From assembly GCA_900109895.1 (NCBI GenBank), contig FOBR01000004.1, forward strand, positions 228,332 to 292,331: a stretch of DNA of 64,000 nt. Reading direction: 5' to 3'. The notes beneath the pieces were generated by a model. That model ran no database searches. It was not told the DNA's origin and worked only from the letters and a program-made list of their open reading frames with translations. Source of the DNA: a bacterium A37T11 (GTDB taxonomy: Bacteria; Bacteroidota; Bacteroidia; Sphingobacteriales; Sphingobacteriaceae). This document shows, one piece after another, positions 18,845-27,963 of the stretch. Made by a program: the position numbers and the translations under genes. The stretch's first letter is position 1. The number at the start of each line of letters is the position of its first letter.

Positions 18845-19915
18845 ATGGACATCATTTTTAACCCCCCCGAAAATAGCGAAAACCAATATATACGCATTCT
18901 GGTGGACCAATTGCGCGAGCGCGGCTATCAGATACATTCATTGGATAATTTGCTGTCTGCGGGCCGCACGCATTTTCGTTCCATCAGGCTTGTACACCTC
19001 AACTGGTTTGAAAATGTAGATGATAGCAGTTTCCTCGTGGCATTGCGCAGTTTCATGCGAAAAATGGTGGTCTTGACCGTCATCCGATTTAGTGGCAAAA
19101 AGCTGGTTTGGACAATGCACAACAGGGCATCTCATGAAAAGAAACTCAGCTTTTTCAGCCGTACCCTTACTTGGTTTTTGATACGCTGGTCAGACCGTAT
19201 CATCATCCACAGCCGCCAAACGGAATACTTGATCAGGGCTCAATACCCCTCAGCTACACAAAAGATGGTATACTACCCCCACCCTCATTTTATCGGAGCA
19301 TACCAACAACCTGAGAGCAAGTCGGGGGAAAATGGCACCACCTTGTCGCTCTTGTTCACAGGGATGGTCAAACCTTACAAAAACCTGGAACTACTTATCC
19401 GGGTAGTCAGTGAATTTAAAGATACGGTGCACCTAACCATTGCAGGCCGGGCAGTAAATCCTAGCTACGAGCAAGAGTTGCGCTGGTTAGGGTCTGCGGC
19501 ATCCAACATTAGCTTGGTGCTAAAATTTGTTCCCGACGAAGAGCTTTTGGAGCTCATCAGTGCATGTGATGCGCTAGTGTTGCCTTATGATATGGCCAGC
19601 AGCCTCAACTCAGGCACGGTAATCCTGGCTTTCTCCTGCAAAAAAACGGTCATATGCCCCGAGATCGGAACCATTACAGATCTGGGCGAAAGACAGGACT
19701 TGACCTTTCATTACCGCTACAAAAATCCGGAAGAGCATGCTAATGCCCTTCGGCAACAAATAAAAAAGGCCGTCAGGCTTAAACAAGAAAACCCAAATAC
19801 ATTTACCAGATTAGGGCAGCAGCTATACAATTATGTACAGGCCGAAAATAGCCCGGAAAAAGCCGGAGACTTGCTGGATGGCACTTATCGTTTACTTACG
19901 GAAAGCAAGAAATGA
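18845..19915 (+). CDS. Glycosyltransferase, GT-B fold (family 4-like)
   Basis: The 356-residue protein has an N-terminal acceptor domain (IRLVHLNWFENVDD, GKKLVWTMHNRASHEK) and a C-terminal donor domain starting LLFTGMVKPYKNLELLIRVVSEF, followed by LTIAGRAVNPSYEQEL and the region SACDALVLPYDMASSLNSGTVILAF that in GT4 enzymes holds the Ex7E-like donor site. Here the first acidic residue of that motif is replaced, so it belongs to a divergent branch. Its last four bases overlap the next start (ATGA), showing operon coupling. Confidence 0.82.
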   Translation: MDIIFNPPENSENQYIRILVDQLRERGYQIHSLDNLLSAGRTHFRSIRLVHLNWFENVDDSSFLVALRSFMRKMVVLTVIRFSGKKLVWTMHNRASHEKKLSFFSRTLTWFLIRWSDRIIIHSRQTEYLIRAQYPSATQKMVYYPHPHFIGAYQQPESKSGENGTTLSLLFTGMVKPYKNLELLIRVVSEFKDTVHLTIAGRAVNPSYEQELRWLGSAASNISLVLKFVPDEELLELISACDALVLPYDMASSLNSGTVILAFSCKKTVICPEIGTITDLGERQDLTFHYRYKNPEEHANALRQQIKKAVRLKQENPNTFTRLGQQLYNYVQAENSPEKAGDLLDGTYRLLTESKK

Positions 19916-21108
19916 GAATCTTATATATAAATGCCTTATATAGCCCTTATATTGCCGGAGGTGCAGAGATATCCCTAAAATTGTTAGTGGAGGGCATGCA
20001 GGCGCAGGGCCATACGGTTTCTGTACTTAGCATGGTACCAGATGGGCCACTTTTACAAGAGGAGGTGGATGGCGTGAAAGTGTATCGCGCCGGACTGCAA
20101 AATGCCTACTGGCCCTTTGACAAAAACCACCATGGCGCACTTCAACGGATGACATGGCATGTACGTGACCGCTATAACAAAGCCATGAAGGGCATCGTAA
20201 AGCAGGTTCTGGATGCTGAAAAGCCAGATGTGGTTTCTTGCCACAACTTGGTAGGCTGGTCGGTGTCGGTTTGGGACGCTATTAAAGAGGCTGGCATCCC
20301 CATCATTCAGGTGCTGCATGACTTATACCTTTTATGCCCAAACAGCAACATGTTTAAAAATGACAGCCCCTGCCGCGGTCAGTGCACTTCTTGCAAGATC
20401 TTGCGTTTTGGATACCGCGATCGATCGGCGATTGTTGACGCGGTGGTTGGCATAAGCCAGAATATTTTGGGCCGTTTCCTCAATTATGGCTATTTTGAAA
20501 AAGCACAATCTGCAGTTGTCCACAATGCCCGACATATACCTGATAGGGGGATGCCACCTTTGCCTATAACAGGGGTAAACCTACATATAGGCTATATAGG
20601 CACGCTTTCCAAGATAAAAGGCCTCGAATGGCTCATCGGCGAATTCAAGAAGCTAGATGGTCCTGTAAGCTTGGTCCTGGCAGGAAAAGGCAAGGAAGAT
20701 TATGAACATTTTCTGCGACAACTGGCACAGGATGACCCGCGGATACAGTTTGCAGGATATCTCCCATCTGCCGATTTTTATAGGCAAATAGACTTGCTTG
20801 TTGTACCTTCGCTCTGGCAGGAACCATTGGGTATGGTAGCCATTGAAGGTTTGGCAAATCATTTGCCGGTAATAGCCAGTCGTATGGGCGGGTTAACTGA
20901 AATCGTTAAGCATGGTGTTAATGGCATCCTTTGTGATCCAGAACAACCTTCATCGCTGGGAGAAGCGATGCGCCTGTTGAGTTCGGATGCCCGACTGTAT
21001 GAACAATATGCACTGGCAGCAAGGTCTTCAGTCGCGCCAATGCTCAGCACGAAGCGCATGGTTAAGGAATATGAACAAGTCATTCAAAAAATAACGTCAC
21101 CCAAGTAG
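19912..21108 (+). CDS. Glycosyltransferase family 4
   Basis: The 398-residue GT-B enzyme has the N-terminal glycine loop YSPYIAGGAEISLKLLVEGMQ and the C-terminal donor site VVPSLWQEPLGMVAIEGLANHLPVIASRMGG, with the Ex7E pair in EPLGMVAIE. A four-cysteine stretch CPNSNMFKNDSPC...CTSC (about residues 142-160) is found in a subset of bacterial GT4 proteins and may bind a metal. It starts inside the previous gene's stop codon and ends 5 bases before the polymerase gene. Confidence 0.88.
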   Translation: MRILYINALYSPYIAGGAEISLKLLVEGMQAQGHTVSVLSMVPDGPLLQEEVDGVKVYRAGLQNAYWPFDKNHHGALQRMTWHVRDRYNKAMKGIVKQVLDAEKPDVVSCHNLVGWSVSVWDAIKEAGIPIIQVLHDLYLLCPNSNMFKNDSPCRGQCTSCKILRFGYRDRSAIVDAVVGISQNILGRFLNYGYFEKAQSAVVHNARHIPDRGMPPLPITGVNLHIGYIGTLSKIKGLEWLIGEFKKLDGPVSLVLAGKGKEDYEHFLRQLAQDDPRIQFAGYLPSADFYRQIDLLVVPSLWQEPLGMVAIEGLANHLPVIASRMGGLTEIVKHGVNGILCDPEQPSSLGEAMRLLSSDARLYEQYALAARSSVAPMLSTKRMVKEYEQVIQKITSPK

Positions 21109-21113
21109 TCTTT

Positions 21114-22295
21114 ATGCCTGATACAGCATATCCTTATAAAAGAATAGCTGCAGAACTACTGTTCTGCCTGAGTGTGCTGGCCATTTTTCTACCCATTAAG
21201 GTATATCCAATGTTTTTTTTGGTTAGTTGCCTATTTTCCTATCTCGAAAAACCACGTCTATCTTTTCCTGCTTGGGCTTTGTTTCTTTTTATTTTTACGG
21301 GTTATGCCAGTCTTATTTTTCTCGTCCATCTGCCAGAAGACCGTTTGGACCTGGGCAACTTTATTAAACTGCCGCTCAACTTCCTGTTTCTATACATCAG
21401 TGTAAACTGGCTTAGGCAGCGCAATAATGAAGCGCTGTTGCGTTGGCTGGATATCACGCTGCACATCGTCTTTGCGTTAACGCTCGTCCAATTATTGTAT
21501 TATCACCAGGCCGCCCACTTCACCCTGATTAGTGGCAGTCCATCCTCGGCAAAGGCCAGCGCTCTATACCGTCCAGCGCGGTACTTTTGGGGCCTGCCAG
21601 ACAAAAACATGTTTGGTGCGCGTATAGCGCTGCTGGGCTTTGCATACATCCTGCTTCCTCTTGCCAAAAAAAGTCGGCTGGAATGGTGGCGTATTATACT
21701 GGTTTTTGTACTGGCGTGGTTATCCTTATCCCGCACGCCGTTGGTGGCCCTATTCATTGGAATTCTATATTTAATATGGCTTGTCTCTACCAAGAAAATG
21801 CGCATTGTAATTGGGGTAGCCAGTCTTGTCGCGATCCCGGTACTGGCCTATAAAGTACTTCGTATAGACCATATAACGGCCTCTAATGATGGTATGGGTG
21901 TGCGGCTTGTGTATTGGAAGGCTTTTTTCCAACATGTTGGCAACATCTCCCCTTTGGGAAATGGTTTTTTGAGTGGAAAGGCCTTCTTGGCGCAGTACGC
22001 AGACTTTTACCACGGTGAGCCACACGTCCACAACACATTTTTAACCTGCTACCTTGATTTTGGTATTATTGGCTTTTTATCTTATGTGTTGTTCTTATAC
22101 TTTTTCTTTAAATACTGCCAACAGCATCAACGTCCTCTATCATTTTGGATATTGGCCTTTTTACCGTTGCTCGCCATTATGATGATCCTATATACAGGTT
22201 ATGACAACGACCTTGTACTTTATCTGGCACTTATCTTTCTGCTGGGCAGCATTCGCCCAGTCTATTTTAAACAACTTAAACTTTCACCCATATGA
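21114..22295 (+). CDS. O-antigen ligase/polymerase-like membrane protein (Wzy-type)
   Basis: The 393-residue protein is almost entirely hydrophobic, with about 10-11 membrane helices and one large periplasmic loop at about residues 255-310 containing PLGNGFLSG and the conserved HVHNTFLTCYLDFGIIGFL pattern of the Wzy_C/O-antigen ligase family. In this operon, beside a flippase, it most likely polymerises repeat units in the periplasm; ligase activity cannot be excluded. Its stop overlaps the next start by four bases. Confidence 0.85.
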   Translation: MPDTAYPYKRIAAELLFCLSVLAIFLPIKVYPMFFLVSCLFSYLEKPRLSFPAWALFLFIFTGYASLIFLVHLPEDRLDLGNFIKLPLNFLFLYISVNWLRQRNNEALLRWLDITLHIVFALTLVQLLYYHQAAHFTLISGSPSSAKASALYRPARYFWGLPDKNMFGARIALLGFAYILLPLAKKSRLEWWRIILVFVLAWLSLSRTPLVALFIGILYLIWLVSTKKMRIVIGVASLVAIPVLAYKVLRIDHITASNDGMGVRLVYWKAFFQHVGNISPLGNGFLSGKAFLAQYADFYHGEPHVHNTFLTCYLDFGIIGFLSYVLFLYFFFKYCQQHQRPLSFWILAFLPLLAIMMILYTGYDNDLVLYLALIFLLGSIRPVYFKQLKLSPI

Positions 22296-23281
22296 ATGCT
22301 GATGTATTGATCGACAGCCGTTGGGCTGGAAATACTGGTATCGGCAAACTATATCAGGAAGTCATGGCTCGTATACCGCCCCGCATAAATCCCGCTTTTG
22401 TGGAGAGCCACATGGGGTTGGGTAATCTGTTCTCACCCCTGATGCTGAGTGCCGAGATACGGAAAGCCCATGCGTCTGTTTTTTATAGCCCTTCGTTCAT
22501 GCCACCCATATACAGCCAAACGCCTTTTGTGTGCACCATTCATGACCTGATGCATCTGTTCTACTATACACCGCTGCATAAATTTTATTATCAACAGGTG
22601 ATTGCCCGCCTCGCAAAGAAAGCAAAACAGATCATCACCGTGTCGCATTTTAGCAAACAACAGCTTACGGAACTATTAGGAATACCCCCAAATCTGATCT
22701 CGGTCGTTTATAATGGCGTGGATGAAGCTTATGCCGCCAATGAGAAAAAACATTCGGTAGGGAGGCCCTATTTTTTTTACATTGGCAACCAGCGGAAGAA
22801 TAAAAACATCCCAGCCATGCTCAGCGCTTTTGCCATGGCTCGCGTTCCTCAGGACTTTATCTTTTTGCTTAGTGGACAGGCCAGCCCTGAACTGGAACAA
22901 TTAATATCAAAGCTTGACATAAAAGAGCGCGTCCGTTTCCTTGGATTTGTACCAGAATCAGACCTTCCCAAATTATACAAAGGGGCTTTTGCCACCCTCT
23001 ATGTGTCGTTGATGGAAGGTTTTGGATTGCCCATCATTGAATCAATGGCCTCCGGCACACCGGTGATAACCTCCAATAGCAGTTCCCTGCCAGAAATAGC
23101 AGGCGGCGCGGCGCTGTGCGTTGACCCAAAAAGTGTAGAAGCCATTGCCGCTGGTATTGAGAAGCTGGTGAACGATCGCATTCTCTACCAACAATACCAG
23201 CAGTGGGGATATGAGCGTGCCAAGCAATTTAACTGGGAAGATACCGCGAATAAAACATGGAACATTATTTTAAACCCATAA
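22292..23281 (+). CDS. Glycosyltransferase family 4
   Basis: The 329-residue GT-B enzyme begins DVLIDSRWAGNTGIGKLYQEV, a start typical of the mannosyltransferase-like GT4 branch. The middle has FVCTIHDLMHLFYY and KQIITVSHFSKQQL, and the donor domain has FYIGNQRKNKNIPAML and VSLMEGFGLPIIESMASGTPVITSN with the Ex7E pair in EGFGLPIIE. It overlaps the polymerase gene by four bases (ATGA) and is followed 12 bases later by the beta-helix gene. Confidence 0.9.
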   Translation: MNADVLIDSRWAGNTGIGKLYQEVMARIPPRINPAFVESHMGLGNLFSPLMLSAEIRKAHASVFYSPSFMPPIYSQTPFVCTIHDLMHLFYYTPLHKFYYQQVIARLAKKAKQIITVSHFSKQQLTELLGIPPNLISVVYNGVDEAYAANEKKHSVGRPYFFYIGNQRKNKNIPAMLSAFAMARVPQDFIFLLSGQASPELEQLISKLDIKERVRFLGFVPESDLPKLYKGAFATLYVSLMEGFGLPIIESMASGTPVITSNSSSLPEIAGGAALCVDPKSVEAIAAGIEKLVNDRILYQQYQQWGYERAKQFNWEDTANKTWNIILNP

Positions 23282-23293
23282 CATTGGTCGCTT

Positions 23294-25042
23294 ATGAAGG
23301 AATACGTGTTTAAATTTGTGTGTACTTCCCTGATGTTTTTAACGGTCATACCTATGATTGCCTGCAACCAACAGCTGGGAAATGAGAATAAAGATACTGC
23401 AGACAGTACAGAAATATATTTTGGAAAATTGCTGGATGTATCGGATTATGGGGCCAAAGGCGATGGAAAAAGCGATGACACCAAAGCGATTCAAAAAGTG
23501 ATTAATGAGGCTGCGGCGGGAGATACCGTCCTGATACCTGAAGGCACCTTCCTGGTACGGACAATTCGAATGAGGGCTTATGTGAATCTTAAAGGCGTAG
23601 GCTTACTTAAACAACCCCGTGATACCTCCTCCCCTCAGTTGTACAGTAAAGAAAAGCAAAATTCAAATATGCCGCTTATTCGCATACACCGTATCACCGA
23701 TGTCAGCTTATCTTTTAGGGCAGAAACCAGTAATGAGGCTATATATGTGTCTACAGCCAGCAACATTAGCATCCACAACAGCCAATTGACCGGAGACACC
23801 AGCAAGTTCCGGTCTTATCCCGGTGTGCTGATGTATGGCTGCCATAACTGCCAGATCAGCGATAATGACATCAGTGGGTTTGGGAAAGCCCGGCAATCAG
23901 TTAAAACTTACCAACCCGGGACTGGCATTCGATTGATGAACTGCGAGGATATCCATGTTTTAAAAAATCATATCCACCACAACGGCGAGAACGGAATTTT
24001 TGTGCACGCCTCAGCCCGTATAGATATTGATGAGAACGACATCCACCACAACGGCATGAGCGGGGTACAAATCGCTTTTGGCAACAGTGCATTGGAGAAA
24101 TACTTCACGATTACCAACAATAAGATTTTATTTAACGCCGCTGACGCAATAGACATTAACAATCGGAGCTCCCGCGCTGCTGCCCCCATCCATTGCCTTA
24201 TTGCAGGCAATTTAAGCCTTAACAATGGATTTGTACAGGGGCATTCGACGATTGACGGTTCTGGTATTGCAACGCTGATCAATGTAAGTGATGTTAGAGT
24301 TCGTAATAATAAAGCGTATAAAAACAACCGCCCTGCGCTTTATTTGGAGAATTGCGGTACAATCAACTTTAGAGATAACCAGACTGATGGCACCGTTGAG
24401 ATCAATCAGCAATTTGATACGGTATCTTTGGTTGGCAACCATTTTGGACGGCTGCTGTTGCTTGCCAATGCAGTAGGCAAAAGGCTTCTATTACAAGAAA
24501 ATGTCGTTAAACGGTTATCTTTCCCAAATGGGATCCGGGCAGACTCCCTACTCCTTTTATATAATGAGATTCTAAGTGGGCCCATCAACATAAACATGAA
24601 TGGTCATTTGCGTATGCTGGGTAACAGCTTAAATAGTCAAGATCCTGCGGGCGCGCTGATACTGGTAAGGGCTAACACTGCCCTCATTGAAAAAAATAAG
24701 ATTCAAAACAGCCGGTTTTATGCCATCGTCACCCGTAAAGGAAGTAAGAACTTCCAGTTAGACAGCAACCGAATCGCTTCTGTCAATGCATGTGTTAATG
24801 ACGATGGGTCTGAGGGTCTCCGAGTGACGAATAATGTGTTTATTAGCTTGCCTGGTGGCCAATCGATGCGAACGTTCATGAGCAATAATCCAAAGCAGTT
24901 ATGGTTGCAAAACAATGAGCACCGCAATCGCAAAGATGGAAAAAACATCGTTTTGAGCGGTCGTGGTACGGCCAATATCCAAGGCGAAACGTATTTTTTC
25001 GGCAAACCCGATTTTGGAACGGTGTTAGTTAAGTCTTATTGA
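23294..25042 (+). CDS. Right-handed parallel beta-helix lipoprotein in the exopolysaccharide operon
   Basis: The 582-residue protein has a lipoprotein signal with Cys in IPMIACNQQ, then the polysaccharide-lyase-like opening VSDYGAKGDGKSDDTKAIQKVI (about 50-72), and many parallel beta-helix rungs marked by Asn-rich repeats (ILKNHIHHNGENGIFVH, DIDENDIHHNGMSGV, VRNNKAYKNNRP). Folds like this occur in pectate lyases, alginate epimerases and tailspike depolymerases. No catalytic set can be assigned by eye. Inside a glycan-building operon it may trim, epimerise or bind the polymer outside the inner membrane. Confidence 0.83.
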   Translation: MKEYVFKFVCTSLMFLTVIPMIACNQQLGNENKDTADSTEIYFGKLLDVSDYGAKGDGKSDDTKAIQKVINEAAAGDTVLIPEGTFLVRTIRMRAYVNLKGVGLLKQPRDTSSPQLYSKEKQNSNMPLIRIHRITDVSLSFRAETSNEAIYVSTASNISIHNSQLTGDTSKFRSYPGVLMYGCHNCQISDNDISGFGKARQSVKTYQPGTGIRLMNCEDIHVLKNHIHHNGENGIFVHASARIDIDENDIHHNGMSGVQIAFGNSALEKYFTITNNKILFNAADAIDINNRSSRAAAPIHCLIAGNLSLNNGFVQGHSTIDGSGIATLINVSDVRVRNNKAYKNNRPALYLENCGTINFRDNQTDGTVEINQQFDTVSLVGNHFGRLLLLANAVGKRLLLQENVVKRLSFPNGIRADSLLLLYNEILSGPININMNGHLRMLGNSLNSQDPAGALILVRANTALIEKNKIQNSRFYAIVTRKGSKNFQLDSNRIASVNACVNDDGSEGLRVTNNVFISLPGGQSMRTFMSNNPKQLWLQNNEHRNRKDGKNIVLSGRGTANIQGETYFFGKPDFGTVLVKSY

Positions 25043-25044
25043 AT

Positions 25045-25956
25045 ATGAAGGTAAACGTATTTATACCTAGTTTGAACGCTGGGCCTGTATGGGGAGAAGT
25101 TTTGCAGGCTCTAAAACAGCAAACGTATCCGGTAAACATGTTTGTACTCGCCGATTCAGGATCGACAGATACAACTGTATTCCAGGCGCTAGAAGCTGGT
25201 TTTAATATAATCCCCGTAGCAAAAAAAGATTTTGATCACGGAGGAACCCGACAAAAAGCAATTTCAGACTATCCTGATGCGGATATTTATGTATTGCTGA
25301 CCCAGGATGCCATTCCTGCCAGTAAAGATACCATTGCACATATCGTTCAGGTCTTTGCCGAACGTCCGGAGATCGGGATGGCCTATGGCCGCCAGCTGCC
25401 TCATCGAGGTGCAACTGCCCCTGAGGCACATGCTCGGCTCTTCAATTATCCGGCCCAGACTCAGATTCGGGGGATTGAAGATGCCAGCAAATATGGTATC
25501 AAGACTATATCCTGTTCCAATTCTTTTGCCGCCTACCGGCGCACTGCTTTTGAGGAGGCCGGAGGTTTTCCCTCGGGCACCATTATGGGCGAAGACGTCA
25601 TTGTAGCCGGACAAATGTTGCTTAAAGGCTGGAAAATGGCCTATGTGGCCGATGCATGCGTATATCACTCTCATGACTACACCCTGCGGCAAGAGTTTGA
25701 ACGCTATTTTGATATTGGGGTGTTTCACGAAAGCAATCCCTGGATCTTTGCGTCTTTTGGCACTGCAGACCGCGAGGGATTCAGGTATGTCAAGTCTGAA
25801 CTGAAATACATTTTAAAACATCAGCCCCTGCTACTTCCTAAAACATTTCTCTCCTTCTTTGCCAAATGGCTGGGCTATAAACTAGGCCTGCAACATAAAA
25901 AGTTATCGTTAAAACGGAAAAAGCAATTTTCCATGTTTAAGGGATACTGGAAATAA
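25045..25956 (+). CDS. Glycosyltransferase family 2, rhamnosyltransferase-like
   Basis: The frame can be opened by a TTG at 25039, but the first ATG is 25045, two bases after the preceding stop (303 residues). It has the GT-A start VNVFIPSLNAGPVWGEVLQAL, LADSGSTDTT, and the two signatures of dTDP-rhamnosyltransferases of the RfbF/WbbL group: KKDFDHGGTRQ and YHSHDYTLRQEFERYFDIGVFH. The acceptor region GTIMGEDVIVAGQMLLKGW holds the catalytic-base-type ED pair. It likely adds rhamnose to the repeat unit. It is the last gene before a 197-base gap that contains overlapping hairpins. Confidence 0.87.
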   Translation: MKVNVFIPSLNAGPVWGEVLQALKQQTYPVNMFVLADSGSTDTTVFQALEAGFNIIPVAKKDFDHGGTRQKAISDYPDADIYVLLTQDAIPASKDTIAHIVQVFAERPEIGMAYGRQLPHRGATAPEAHARLFNYPAQTQIRGIEDASKYGIKTISCSNSFAAYRRTAFEEAGGFPSGTIMGEDVIVAGQMLLKGWKMAYVADACVYHSHDYTLRQEFERYFDIGVFHESNPWIFASFGTADREGFRYVKSELKYILKHQPLLLPKTFLSFFAKWLGYKLGLQHKKLSLKRKKQFSMFKGYWK

Positions 25957-25977
25957 AATCTATCCATCATTTAATAA

Positions 25978-26007
25978 ATTCCCCAATTGGGGAATAATTC
26001 CCCAATT
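25978..26007 (+). promoter_or_regulatory. Three-arm alternating hairpin before the priming transferase
   Basis: The palindrome ATTCCCCAATTGGGGAAT at 25978-25995 is followed by a third arm ATTCCCCAATT at 25997-26007. The middle arm AATTGGGGAAT can pair with either the left or the right arm (11 perfect pairs for the right pairing, one-base loop), so the RNA has two exclusive folds. The right fold is followed by only a short T stretch. It may be a weak terminator, attenuator or repressor site between 25956 and the gene at 26154. Nothing else is recognised in this 197-base gap. Confidence 0.5.
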
Positions 26008-26153
26008 TTCGCAAGTGTTAAAATATGTAAAATCAATCTCTAAGTGCCATTAAGCCACATTTCTCATCTTTATTGACTTTTGGCATTCAGTTAGCATTAC
26101 TGGTCACGTACAATAATGCAGAGTTTTTACTTTAATATAATTAGAAAAAGAAC

Positions 26154-26897
26154 ATGAACGGAAATCAGCAAATACGCCACAGCATATATAAAGATAACAA
26201 CGAGATCGTTTTGACTAATAACTATTCATTTGAACAAAGCATCCGCAATTTTATTACCTATCCTCAGGCCTTTAAGTTAAGCGAACAATTAAATAAGCAA
26301 GCTATTCTGGATGAAGGAACTGTTATGCTTAAACGCGGTTTCGATATAGTTTTTTCTTTGTTGGTAATGATCGCAGGTCTGCCCGTATTTTTATTACTTA
26401 TGCTGATTACGAAAGTCACTTCCAAAGGCTCTATATTCTATAAACAAGAACGCGTTGGGCTAGACGAAACGCCATTTTATATTTATAAGTTTAGGAGCAT
26501 GCGGGTTGATGCCGAAAAATTTGGCCCACAACTCGCCTCTGAAAACGATCCACGCGTTACTAAATGGGGCCGCATCATGCGTAAAACCCGTTTAGATGAG
26601 CTTCCTCAATTTTGGAATGTACTTAAAGGCGACATGTCAGTAGTAGGCCCACGCCCTGAACGGAGCCACTTTATAAAGAAAATAGCCGAACAGGCGCCAG
26701 AATACAAAAAACTATTAAATATTAAACCCGGTATTACCTCATTTGGCCAGGTATGCTACGGCTATGCAGAAAGTGTAGAAGAAATGTGTGATCGAATGCT
26801 GTTTGACCTTAGCTACCTGAGCCGGGTAAACCTGGTTACCGACCTTTCCATCATTTTCCAAACTGTTAAGGTTATGATTGAAGGCAGAGGTAAATAA
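26154..26897 (+). CDS. Undecaprenyl-phosphate sugar phosphotransferase (bacterial sugar transferase, WcaJ/PglC-like)
   Basis: The 247-residue protein contains the bacterial sugar-transferase domain at about 58-247: LKRGFDIVFSLLVMIAGLPVFLLLML (membrane hairpin), the catalytic stretch KQERVGLDETPFYIYKFRSM, RKTRLDELPQFWNVLKGDMSVVGPRPE with the invariant Asp-Glu and PRPE motifs, and KPGITSFGQV. It transfers a sugar-1-phosphate to undecaprenyl phosphate and so starts the repeat unit. It lacks the N-terminal multi-helix domain of the long WcaJ-type enzymes but has an extra soluble segment of about 50 residues. Gene order puts the initiating enzyme last, behind its own leader. Confidence 0.92.
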   Translation: MNGNQQIRHSIYKDNNEIVLTNNYSFEQSIRNFITYPQAFKLSEQLNKQAILDEGTVMLKRGFDIVFSLLVMIAGLPVFLLLMLITKVTSKGSIFYKQERVGLDETPFYIYKFRSMRVDAEKFGPQLASENDPRVTKWGRIMRKTRLDELPQFWNVLKGDMSVVGPRPERSHFIKKIAEQAPEYKKLLNIKPGITSFGQVCYGYAESVEEMCDRMLFDLSYLSRVNLVTDLSIIFQTVKVMIEGRGK

Positions 26898-26925
26898 CAA
26901 CGGGATAAGGAATACCTTATCTTAA

Positions 26926-26961
26926 GAAAAAAGCTATCCTTAAGTGGGTAGCTTTTTTTTT
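26926..26961. terminator. Bidirectional hairpin terminator
   Basis: AAAAAGCTATCC pairs with GGGTAGCTTTTT across a six-base loop (one T:G pair) and runs into nine T in the plus direction. It closes the exopolysaccharide operon and overlaps the last codons of the convergent gene ending at 26940. A smaller hairpin ATAAGG/CCTTAT lies just before it at 26905-26920. Confidence 0.75.
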
Positions 26962-27356
26962 GCTACTAGCCCATAAATCCAAGTTCCGATCACGGCGCCT
27001 AATATAACGACCAGCATTGGCAAATAACCGGTACCTGCTAATACATACATTGGCCCCGGGCATGCGCCGGCCAAAGCCCAACCGAGTCCAAATACAATAC
27101 CTCCTATTAAATATCGCTTAATACTTTTCTCTTTGTTGGGTATAGCAATCACGTTGCCTTGCGCATCCCTCATCTTGGTACTCTTTATAAACTGCACGAG
27201 TAAAATACCTATTAACAAAGCCGAACCCATCAATCCATACATATGGATAGACTGAAAACGAAACATTTCGTATATACGAAACCACGATGCTGCCTCTGAT
27301 TTGTACATAACAATACCGAAAAATGTTCCTACGAATAAAAAAACGAAGCTTTTCAT
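26940..27356 (-). CDS. YeeE/YedE-type transporter, second half (DUF6691-like)
   Basis: The 138-residue membrane protein has four hydrophobic segments and the half-site motif GIVFGLGWALAGACPGPMYVLAGTG, with the Cys of the GACPGP motif that in YeeE-type thiosulfate transporters hands the ion through the pore. It overlaps the upstream partner by four bases. Together the two short proteins replace the single long YeeE found elsewhere. The pair most likely imports thiosulfate or another reduced sulfur compound; the exact substrate is inferred. Confidence 0.85.
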   Translation of the reverse strand: MKSFVFLFVGTFFGIVMYKSEAASWFRIYEMFRFQSIHMYGLMGSALLIGILLVQFIKSTKMRDAQGNVIAIPNKEKSIKRYLIGGIVFGLGWALAGACPGPMYVLAGTGYLPMLVVILGAVIGTWIYGLVAKKKLPT

Positions 27357-27916
27357 AGACTAAACAGATAAGGAAATATAAAGTGTACCATAATGAGGCC
27401 ACCAATGAAAAAACCTATAGTGGCTATTAGCGAAGGGAGCTGTAAATTACTTATCCCGGAAATGGAATGACCAGAAGTACAACCACCTGCATACCGGGAT
27501 CCAAACCCTACCAACAAACCACCGATGAATAGAATAGCCACCATTTTTGGGCTTGAAAATACCTGACTCCCATATAATTCAGTTGGCACATATGTCTTCC
27601 CAGCACTTTCAAAACCCATTTTTTGAAGATCCTGTACTGTTTTTTCATTTATCTTTGGGGCCTGGTGAATAGAAAGGTAATGGGAGGCCAAAAATCCACC
27701 GATGGCTGCCCCCACCATAACAAGCAAATTCCATCGCTGTGATTTCCAGTCGAAACGAAAAAGTCTTGCGGTTTTCCCAGCACCTAATAATGTACAAATG
27801 GTTCTGAGATTTGAGGACATGCCGAAAGTTTTGCCCATATATAATAGTAAAAACATGGTGAACGCAATTAAAGGGCCTGAAACGTACCAAGGCCAGGGTG
27901 CTAAGATCCAATGCAT
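27353..27916 (-). CDS. YeeE/YedE-type transporter, first half
   Basis: The 187-residue protein has four to five membrane helices and the motif FIGGLLVGFGSRYAGGCTSGHSISG, carrying the conserved Cys of the GGCTSGH site. The segment between the helices (about 60-105, HQAPKINEKTVQDLQKMGFE...) is periplasmic or loop. It is the promoter-proximal gene of a two-gene unit with the 138-residue partner, joined by an ATGA overlap. A TATTTTTG promoter element lies 17 bases upstream of its ATG. Confidence 0.87.
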   Translation of the reverse strand: MHWILAPWPWYVSGPLIAFTMFLLLYMGKTFGMSSNLRTICTLLGAGKTARLFRFDWKSQRWNLLVMVGAAIGGFLASHYLSIHQAPKINEKTVQDLQKMGFESAGKTYVPTELYGSQVFSSPKMVAILFIGGLLVGFGSRYAGGCTSGHSISGISNLQLPSLIATIGFFIGGLIMVHFIFPYLFSL

Positions 27917-27932
27917 AATATTATCTTTTCTA

Positions 27933-27963
27933 CAAAAATAAACTTTTAATAGCTAACATCAAG
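27933..27963 (-). promoter_or_regulatory. Bacteroidota-type promoter of the YeeE pair
   Basis: On the minus strand the -7 box TATTTTTG (27940-27933) matches TAnnTTTG, and TTG at 27962-27960 lies 19 bases upstream, the usual -33 spacing. Confidence 0.5.

Noticed and set aside
25957..26153. Hidden small gene between the rhamnosyltransferase-like gene and the priming transferase
   Set aside because: No frame of useful length; the only structure is the three-arm hairpin.
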